Below, piece by piece: positions 57,014 to 64,000 of a stretch of DNA of 64,000 nt (its first letter is position 1; every line of letters begins with the position of its first letter). The stretch is taken from contig CAKSTR010000009.1 in NCBI GenBank assembly GCA_934500835.1, positions 62,001 through 126,000 on the forward strand. Direction: 5' to 3'. The position numbers and the translations under genes were made by a program. This DNA comes from an uncultured Paracoccaceae bacterium (GTDB lineage Bacteria; Pseudomonadota; Alphaproteobacteria; Rhodobacterales; Rhodobacteraceae). The notes under the pieces are model-generated. The model was not told the origin of the DNA, did not search any database, and saw nothing but the letters and a program-made list of their open reading frames with translations.

Positions 57014-57570
57014 CAGTAGTAGCTCCCTGCAAAGACCGGATGGCCCAGCCATTTGTGAACCAGCGCGATCAGCCCGAACAGCACCAGCGTGCCGACAAGG
57101 TTCATCGCATCGCCCTTCAGCCCGCGGCCGTTCGTCGGCCGCGTCCAGGGGCCGGCGCTGTTGATCAGCGCCATCTGCACCAGCGCCCAAACGCCGATGC
57201 CGCCGAACAGCACCAGCGAGGCGCGGTCACCGTTCACCAGAAGATGCGCCACCGCCCAGATCACCGTGCCCCAAAGCATCGGATGCCGCATGCGCGGATA
57301 AAGCGTGCCCTTGGTGCCGCCGACCCCGAAGAGGAACACCGACACCAGCATCAGCGTGTTGTTGGCATGGCCCGCCCCGGGGAAGGGCGTGTAGACCGGC
57401 ACGAAATCGGCACCGCGATAGCCCAGCACCATCAGCACAACCGAGGCCACCACCAGCCCCGTGACCAGCCCGCGGCCGACATTGCCCATATTGGCCCGGG
57501 CGGCAGGGGCGACACGTTTGAAGATATGGGCGGCCCACCACAGGGCGAGGCCAAGGATAAGAAGGGTCAT
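57013..57570 (-). CDS. NnrU family membrane protein
   Basis: 185 residues with five or six membrane segments. The family pattern is clear: MTLLILGLALWWAAHIFKRVAP, RHPMLWGTVIWAVAHLLVNGD and the C-terminal GHPVF. NnrU was first associated with nitrite and nitric oxide reduction, and homologues resemble isoprenylcysteine methyltransferase-type membrane enzymes; no denitrification gene is present here. It lies between mcl2 and DUF1737-mch. Confidence 0.9.
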   Translation of the reverse strand: MTLLILGLALWWAAHIFKRVAPAARANMGNVGRGLVTGLVVASVVLMVLGYRGADFVPVYTPFPGAGHANNTLMLVSVFLFGVGGTKGTLYPRMRHPMLWGTVIWAVAHLLVNGDRASLVLFGGIGVWALVQMALINSAGPWTRPTNGRGLKGDAMNLVGTLVLFGLIALVHKWLGHPVFAGSYY

Positions 57571-57606
57571 CTGGCTGTCTCCGGCTTGATGGCACTGACC
57601 CTGAAC

Positions 57607-58467
57607 CTATTCGGCCAGGGCCGCAATCGCCGCCGCCCGCGACAGAAGTGCGCGCGCTGTGGCGACATGCAGGTTCTCTACGATACGGCCATCGACCACG
57701 GCAACCCCGCCGCCGGTGGCCAGCACCTCGTCGAAGGCGGCGATCTGGCGGCGGGCCAGGTCGATCTCGGCCTCGGAGGGGGCGAAGGCCGTGTTGGCCA
57801 CGGCCAGTTGCGCGGGATGGATCAGCGTCTTGCCGTCAAAGCCCATGTCGCGGCCCTGTTCGCATTCGGCCCGCAGACCTTCATCATCCTTGAAGGCGTT
57901 ATAGACCCCATCCACGATGGTCCGCCCATGCGCCTTGGCGGCCAGAAGGCACAGGCCAAGACCCGCCTGCATCGGCAGCCGGTCCGGGCGGAAACGTGCC
58001 CCCAGTTCCTTGGCCAGATCATTGGTGCCCATGACCATGCCGCGCAGGCGTGGATGGCCGGCGATGGCGCCTGCGTTCAGCATGCCGGCCGCCGTCTCCA
58101 TCATCGCCCAAAGGTCGACGCCGGGCACCAGTTCCGCCACCGCCTCCAGATCCGAGGGGCTGTTGACCTTGGGCACCAGAAGCGCATCAAAGCGCGCGCC
58201 GCCGGCAAGGGCCGCCGCCATCGCCGCGGCATCGGCCCGCCCCCATTCGGTATCGAAGCCGTTGATCCGCACGATCCGCAGGCGGGAACCGAAATCCATG
58301 TCGCGCAGCACCCGGGCCAGCAGATCGCGCGCCGCCGGCTTTTCACCGGGGGCCACCGCATCCTCAAGATCGAAGATGATCGCATCCGCCGGCAGGGTCT
58401 GCGCCTTCTCCATCGCCCGCTCGCGCGCGGCGGGGATGTACAGGACGGAACGGCAGGGGCGGGACAT
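57607..58467 (-). CDS. mcl2: (3S)-malyl-CoA thioesterase (CitE-like CoA ester lyase family)
   Basis: 286 residues. HpcH/HpaI-CitE fold: SVLYIPAARERAMEKAQTL, the metal/base segment AIIFDLEDAVAPGEK, RINGFDTEWGRADA and VDGVYNAFKDDEGL. The short length and clustering with mch fit Mcl2, which hydrolyses (3S)-malyl-CoA to malate in the EMC pathway, rather than the malyl-CoA/beta-methylmalyl-CoA lyase Mcl1 (about 318 residues). A palindrome lies 77 bp upstream. It is the first gene of the mcl2-NnrU-DUF1737-mch unit. Confidence 0.9.
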   Translation of the reverse strand: MSRPCRSVLYIPAARERAMEKAQTLPADAIIFDLEDAVAPGEKPAARDLLARVLRDMDFGSRLRIVRINGFDTEWGRADAAAMAAALAGGARFDALLVPKVNSPSDLEAVAELVPGVDLWAMMETAAGMLNAGAIAGHPRLRGMVMGTNDLAKELGARFRPDRLPMQAGLGLCLLAAKAHGRTIVDGVYNAFKDDEGLRAECEQGRDMGFDGKTLIHPAQLAVANTAFAPSEAEIDLARRQIAAFDEVLATGGGVAVVDGRIVENLHVATARALLSRAAAIAALAE

Positions 58468-58543
58468 CGCGGGGCCTCACGCAAGATTGTTGCGCTGAAA
58501 GACCACGATCCGCCACTTTCTTCAAGGATGATTTCGCCGCAAT

Positions 58544-58557
58544 GCAGAAATTTCTGC
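58544..58557 (-). promoter_or_regulatory. 14-bp palindrome upstream of mcl2
   Basis: GCAGAAATTTCTGC, perfect, 77 bp before the mcl2 start in the 108-bp gap after the TauE gene. Its right arm AATTTCTGCG is also found upstream of ccr (40130-40139). It may be an operator of an EMC pathway regulator. Confidence 0.4.
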
Positions 58558-58575
58558 GCCGCCGCAGATGCGTCC

Positions 58576-60443
<1,868 letters not shown>

Positions 60444-60462
60444 GCCTGCCCGCACTTTCCGA

Positions 60463-60497
60463 AGGCGCCCCCGGCTTGACCCGGGGGCGCCTTTTTC
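60463..60497 (+). terminator. Rho-independent terminator after mdh
   Basis: 12-bp perfect stem AGGCGCCCCCGG/CCGGGGGCGCCT with a 6-nt loop, then TTTTT. It ends at the stop of the convergent SMR gene. The strongest terminator in the window. Confidence 0.95.
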
Positions 60498-60831
60498 AAT
60501 GCGGCACCGACTTTGACCACAGGTGGATGACCAGCACCCCCGCCATGATCAGGGCCAGGCCAAGGATCGCCGCCATGTCCAGCGTCTGCTTTGCCCAGAC
60601 CCAGGCAACAAGCGTGATCAGGACGATCCCCAGCCCCGACCACAGCGCGTAGACGACCCCCGTCGGCATGCTGCGCAAGGGGTAAGACAGAAGCCAGAAC
60701 GCCCCCGCATAGCCCAGAACGGCAATGACGCTTGGCCAGAGCCGGCTGAAGCTTTGCGACCGCGCCAGCGCGGTCGTGGCGATCACCTCCAGCACGATTG
60801 CCAGCACCAGAAAGACCATCGCCTTTTGCAT
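60496..60831 (-). CDS. Small multidrug resistance (SMR/EmrE-type) efflux protein
   Basis: 111 residues, four membrane segments. The essential membrane Glu is in FLVLAIVLEVIATTALARS (14 residues from the Met), followed by WPSVIAVLGYAGAFWLLSY, PTGVVYALWSGLGIVLI and a last helix. It would exchange protons for cationic compounds or act as a guanidinium-type exporter. The start at 60831 has GGGAG upstream. The stop lies in the T tract of the mdh terminator. Confidence 0.92.
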   Translation of the reverse strand: MQKAMVFLVLAIVLEVIATTALARSQSFSRLWPSVIAVLGYAGAFWLLSYPLRSMPTGVVYALWSGLGIVLITLVAWVWAKQTLDMAAILGLALIMAGVLVIHLWSKSVPH

Positions 60832-60969
60832 GCGCCCACTCCCTTTTGGCCAAGGGACCATGCGGAACGACAGCACGCAAGCCCCGGGCACGGCAACCAC
60901 GGCCGGATTGCCCATTGCCCCGGCCTGTCGATTGCGGCATTGCGGGGCAAACTCCGAGTGGAGGCCCAG

Positions 60970-61128
60970 ATGGACTATTCCAAATCCGGCGGCGCCAATA
61001 CCGCCAAGACCTCGCCCAAGTCGAAACGCGGCGCCCAGAAGGGGGCGCCAAAGGTAGATGCGCAGGACAAGACTGCGCTGCTGGCCCGGATGAAGGCGGC
61101 AGCCGCGGCCAAGACGCAGAAACATTGA
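60970..61128 (+). CDS. Small basic Rhodobacteraceae protein
   Basis: 52 residues: MDYSKSGGANTAKTSPKSKRG, then a Lys/Ala-rich helix (LLARMKAAAAAKTQKH). Too short for a long frame, but it has GGAGG upstream and its stop overlaps the TTG start of the methyltransferase. I believe similar short proteins occur in related genomes. Function unknown; its composition would allow nucleic acid or ribosome binding. Confidence 0.6.
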   Translation: MDYSKSGGANTAKTSPKSKRGAQKGAPKVDAQDKTALLARMKAAAAAKTQKH

Positions 61129-61787
61129 CCTCGCCCTACCTTGCGCCGGGCTTCTATGACCGGGCGCTGGCGGCAGGCAAACACCGCGACATCGTCGGCG
61201 GCCGCTGGGACGAGACCGCCCGCGCCCAGATGGCTGCCCTGCAGGCCGAAGGGCTGCGGCCCGACCACCGCCTTCTGGACATCGGCTGCGGCTGCCTGCG
61301 GCTTGGTCACAAGGCTGCGGCCTGGCTGGAGCCGGGGCACTATTGGGGCACCGATGCCTCGCTGGCGCTGATGCTGCGCGGCTGGGAGGAGGAACTGACG
61401 CCCGAGGTGCAGGCCCGCCTGCCCCGCGCCCATCTGGTCCAGGACGCGGATTTCGCCTTTCCCGGCCTGCCCGACAGCATCGACCATGCCATTGCCTTCG
61501 GCGTCTTCACCCATCTGCCGGCCGGGGCGCTGCGACCGGCGCTGACCTCGCTGCGCCGCCGCTTTCCCGCGCTGCAAAAGCTGCTGCTGACCGTCTTCCT
61601 GGCGCCCGAGGGCCAGACTGCGGCCCTGCGCCAGCCCGACGGCGTGGTCACCCATGCGGATCGCCCGCCCTATCATCGCACCGCCGGGGCGGTCGGGGCG
61701 GATGCCATCGCGGCCGGTTTTGCCCCGCATTGGCGCGACCACAAGCTGCCGCGCGGCCAGCGGCTGTGCCTGCTCACACCGGTCTGA
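61125..61787 (+). CDS. Class I SAM-dependent methyltransferase
   Basis: 220 residues from a TTG that overlaps the preceding stop (TTGA). The SAM-binding loop LLDIGCGCLRLG (about 48-59), an acidic residue in GTDASLALM and a FGVFTHLP post-II segment are present. The substrate is unknown. The N terminus YLAPGFYDRALAAGKHRDIVGGRW resembles small-molecule methyltransferases that often accompany glycan or polyketide genes, but there is no such neighbour here. Confidence 0.88.
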   Translation: MTSPYLAPGFYDRALAAGKHRDIVGGRWDETARAQMAALQAEGLRPDHRLLDIGCGCLRLGHKAAAWLEPGHYWGTDASLALMLRGWEEELTPEVQARLPRAHLVQDADFAFPGLPDSIDHAIAFGVFTHLPAGALRPALTSLRRRFPALQKLLLTVFLAPEGQTAALRQPDGVVTHADRPPYHRTAGAVGADAIAAGFAPHWRDHKLPRGQRLCLLTPV

Positions 61788-61882
61788 CCGCGCGGCCCAG
61801 GCCGGATTTCCCGACCCCGCCGCAGGTTGACCCCTGTGCCCCCCCGGCGCATCCTTCCGCCGCCCCGGGATGGAGTTGCCCC

Positions 61883-63073
61883 ATGCGTTCGTTGCTTGCC
61901 GCCGCCTTTGCCCTCACGCCCTGCCTTGCGCTGGCCGAACCCTCGGCCCTCTCCGCCGAGATTGCCGCCAGCGGCCTGAAGGCCACCGAAGAGCGGCTGG
62001 CCGCCCTGCCCGCCCCCGCGCCGCCCGATCTTTTCGCGCTGGCGGGGCTGCGCTTCCTGTCGGGCGTCGAATCCGCGCTGCAACTGCGCTGGCAGACCGG
62101 GCTGCAGGCCGACTGGTCCGAGCTGCCGATCCTGCGCCTGCCCATCCCGCAGAACCCCGACGCGCGCCCCTTCACCGGCGCCGATCTCGACACGCTGCTG
62201 ACCGGCATCGACGCCGACATGGAGGCCGCGCGCGGCGCATTGGCCGAATTGGGCGACCAGCAGTTCCAGCTTGAGATCAGGCTCGCCGACCTGTGGTTCG
62301 ACATCAACATGAACGGCACCCGCGACAGTGGCGAGGACGTCTCGGACGTCGCCGGCCTGACGCTTGGCGCCGGCCGGGGCGGAGTTGCGGTGATCGACCC
62401 CTCGGTCCGCTTCGACTCTGCCGATGCGGCCTGGCTGACGGCCTACACGCACCTTCTGTCCGCCTTCACCAAGGCCGCGCTGGCCTATGATCCGGGCGCG
62501 GCGGTCGAGCGGGTGACGACCGCAACCGCGAAGATGAAGGAGTTCCACGGCACCACCCCGGCCAACACCGCCTTCGACATGATGTTCGGTGCGCAGGCCG
62601 ACCGCGTGGCGATCATCCTTTACGCCATGGCCAGCACGCCGGACCCCGCCCTTGCGGCCGAGGCGCATCAGCACCTTCTGCAGGTCATCCAGAACAACCG
62701 CCGCTTCTGGGCCCTGGTCGAGGTCGAGACTGACAACGATCATGAATGGATTCCGAACGACCGGCAGGTCTCGGCCCTTGGGCTGAACATGCCGCCCGGC
62801 ACCGGCACACATTGGCAGGCCATATTGGCCGATGCCGAAGCCATCCTGACCGGGCAGCTTCTGGTGCCGCACTGGCGCTTTGGCGCCGAGGCGGGGATCG
62901 ACGTTTCGCTGATGTTCAAGGACCCGCCGCAGGTTGATCTGGTGGCCATGGTGCAGGGCGAGGGCTTCCTTCCCTACGTGCGCAAGGGGCCGCAGGCCAG
63001 CGCGCAATCCTGGCGCGAGTTCGAAAACCTTGTCTGGGGGGATTCCCTGCTTTTCGCCATCTTGCTGAACTGA
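61883..63073 (+). CDS. Hypothetical secreted protein, Rhodobacteraceae type
   Basis: 396 residues. A signal peptide (MRSLLAAAFALTPCLALAEP) is followed by mainly helical sequence. A loop WFDINMNGTRDSGEDV (about 140-155) looks like a calcium-binding or polar loop, and EVETDNDHEWIPNDRQ adds an acidic patch. No domain is recognised. Start at 61883 with GGAG upstream. It precedes sucC by 215 bp, a gap that carries the three operator sites, so it is not co-transcribed with sucC. Confidence 0.75.
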   Translation: MRSLLAAAFALTPCLALAEPSALSAEIAASGLKATEERLAALPAPAPPDLFALAGLRFLSGVESALQLRWQTGLQADWSELPILRLPIPQNPDARPFTGADLDTLLTGIDADMEAARGALAELGDQQFQLEIRLADLWFDINMNGTRDSGEDVSDVAGLTLGAGRGGVAVIDPSVRFDSADAAWLTAYTHLLSAFTKAALAYDPGAAVERVTTATAKMKEFHGTTPANTAFDMMFGAQADRVAIILYAMASTPDPALAAEAHQHLLQVIQNNRRFWALVEVETDNDHEWIPNDRQVSALGLNMPPGTGTHWQAILADAEAILTGQLLVPHWRFGAEAGIDVSLMFKDPPQVDLVAMVQGEGFLPYVRKGPQASAQSWREFENLVWGDSLLFAILLN

Positions 63074-63128
63074 TCCGGCCCGCGAATCACCCCCGCCCAC
63101 GGCGGACGGCGGACCCGCTTCGGGGCAA

Positions 63129-63180
63129 AGTGATCACAGGCCGGAAGGCTGTGATCACAGCCTGAAAAGTCGTGATCACA
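63129..63180 (+). promoter_or_regulatory. Three TGTGATCACA-type operators upstream of sucC
   Basis: AGTGATCACA (63129-63138), TGTGATCACA (63150-63159) and CGTGATCACA (63171-63180), exactly 21 bp apart and 109-160 bp before the sucC start. The same motif and spacing occur upstream of sdhC. Confidence 0.75.
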
Positions 63181-63288
63181 AACCTTGCATTTCTCCGCCG
63201 ATTTGCCGCGCGCCATGGAAAACCGCTTTGGAAGCGTTAAGCTTTCATGCCAGAAAGCCGAAAATCCTGTCGTCCTCCGGAGAGACCC

Positions 63289-64000
63289 ATGAACATCCAC
63301 GAATATCAGGCCAAGGCGCTTCTCCGCAGCTACGGCATCCCGGTCTCGGACGGCCGCGTCGTGCTGAAGGCCGAAGAGGCCAAGACCGCCGCAGGTGAAT
63401 TGGACGGGCCGCTTTGGGTGGTGAAGGCGCAGATCCATGCCGGCGGCCGCGGCAAGGGCAAGTTCGTGGAAGCCGAAGCCGGCGAGAAGGGCGGCGTCCG
63501 CCTTGCCCGCAGCGTGGCCGAAGCCGCCGAATTCGCCCGTCAGATGCTGGGCCGCACCCTTGTCACCCTGCAGACCGGCGCTGCCGGCAAGCAGGTGAAC
63601 CGCATCTACATCGAGGATGGCTCGGACATCGAGCGCGAGCTGTATCTGGCGCTGCTGATCGACCGCAAGACCAGCCGCATCTCGATCGTCTGCTCGACCG
63701 AGGGCGGGATGAGCATCGAGGACGTCGCCCATGACACGCCCGAGCTGATCCATACCCTGACCATCGACCCGGCCACCGGCTTGCAGGACTTCCACGGCCG
63801 CCGCGTGGCCTTCGCGCTTGGACTGACCGGCAATCAGGTCAAGCAATGCGTCGCCATCGTGAAGAACCTCTACAAGCTGTTCGTGGACAAGGACATGGAC
63901 ATGCTGGAGATCAACCCCTTCGTGGTGCTGAAGGACGGCAACCTGAAGCTGCTGGACGCCAAGATGGGCTTCGACGGCAACGCGATCTACCGCCACCCCG
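63289..64000 (+). CDS. sucC: Succinate-CoA ligase (ADP-forming) beta subunit, partial
   Basis: The first 237 residues are in the window (family about 397). N terminus [21 protein letters not shown] (first 20), ATP-grasp strands [38 protein letters not shown] and [14 protein letters not shown] are typical. It forms succinyl-CoA or ATP with the alpha subunit in the TCA cycle. CCGGAGAGA precedes the start. sucD is expected just past the right edge. Upstream is a set of three operator sites. Confidence 0.97.
   Translation, partial: MNIHEYQAKALLRSYGIPVSDGRVVLKAEEAKTAAGELDGPLWVVKAQIHAGGRGKGKFVEAEAGEKGGVRLARSVAEAAEFARQMLGRTLVTLQTGAAGKQVNRIYIEDGSDIERELYLALLIDRKTSRISIVCSTEGGMSIEDVAHDTPELIHTLTIDPATGLQDFHGRRVAFALGLTGNQVKQCVAIVKNLYKLFVDKDMDMLEINPFVVLKDGNLKLLDAKMGFDGNAIYRHP

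Overview
The window is a GC-rich chromosomal segment of an alphaproteobacterium, almost certainly a member of the Rhodobacteraceae/Paracoccaceae (Rhodobacter, Cereibacter, Gemmobacter, Tabrizicola and relatives). The reasons are the protein families (SdhE, LdtR-like MarR regulator, YcjX/YcjF pair, DUF1178, DUF3775, TorF-type porin), the ethylmalonyl-CoA (EMC) pathway genes, an intergenic repeat with the core TTCAYYTTGGC..AAATATCC that I recognise from this family, and pervasive 1-4 bp stop/start overlaps. It reads as core genome: no transposase, integrase, phage gene, CRISPR array or plasmid replication gene is visible.

Layout. 1-3.4 kb: nonulosonic (sialic-type) acid genes neuB and neuC followed by a KdtA-family sugar transferase that runs off the left edge. 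3.4-10.5 kb: housekeeping and redox genes (RNA cyclic phosphodiesterase, periplasmic glutathione peroxidase, Nudix hydrolase, DUF1178, L-serine dehydratase, glutathione transferase, rpiA, glutathione reductase). 10.7-14.8 kb: membrane protein quality control (hflK, hflC, DUF2065, DegP-type protease). 14.8-22.1 kb: HD hydrolase, peptidoglycan-binding lipoprotein, 2Fe-2S ferredoxin, aspartate aminotransferase, sdhE, LdtR-like regulator, tRNA-Ala, thioredoxin 2, azlCD. 22.4-29.3 kb: a secreted protein, then gcvTHP behind a tandem glycine riboswitch, then gltX. 29.6-38.6 kb: YcjX-GNAT-YcjF operon, truA, an SDR with a degenerate active site, tRNA-Gly, an acyltransferase, a 5'-nucleotidase, DUF952 and pyrD.

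38.8-64 kb is dominated by acetyl-CoA assimilation and the TCA cycle. ccr (crotonyl-CoA carboxylase/reductase), ecm (ethylmalonyl-CoA mutase), mch (mesaconyl-CoA hydratase) and mcl2 ((3S)-malyl-CoA thioesterase) are steps of the EMC pathway. sdhCDAB, mdh and the start of sucC supply and drain its products. Two signals link these genes: a GCAATATTGC-like site lies upstream of both ccr and ecm, and three TGTGATCACA-type sites with 21-bp spacing lie upstream of both sdhC and sucC. Also in this half are a three-gene operon deoD / SHMT-like / aldo-keto reductase and a cassette of four small lipoprotein genes inside the sdh operon between sdhA and sdhB.

The items I consider most novel are: the SHMT-like enzyme of the deoD operon, which lacks the folate-reaction glutamate; the lipoprotein cassette translationally coupled to sdhA; the 21-bp-phased operator shared by sdhC and sucC; a KdtA-family transferase in a nonulosonate operon; and the nine-copy intergenic repeat, with one copy apparently deleted between short direct repeats.
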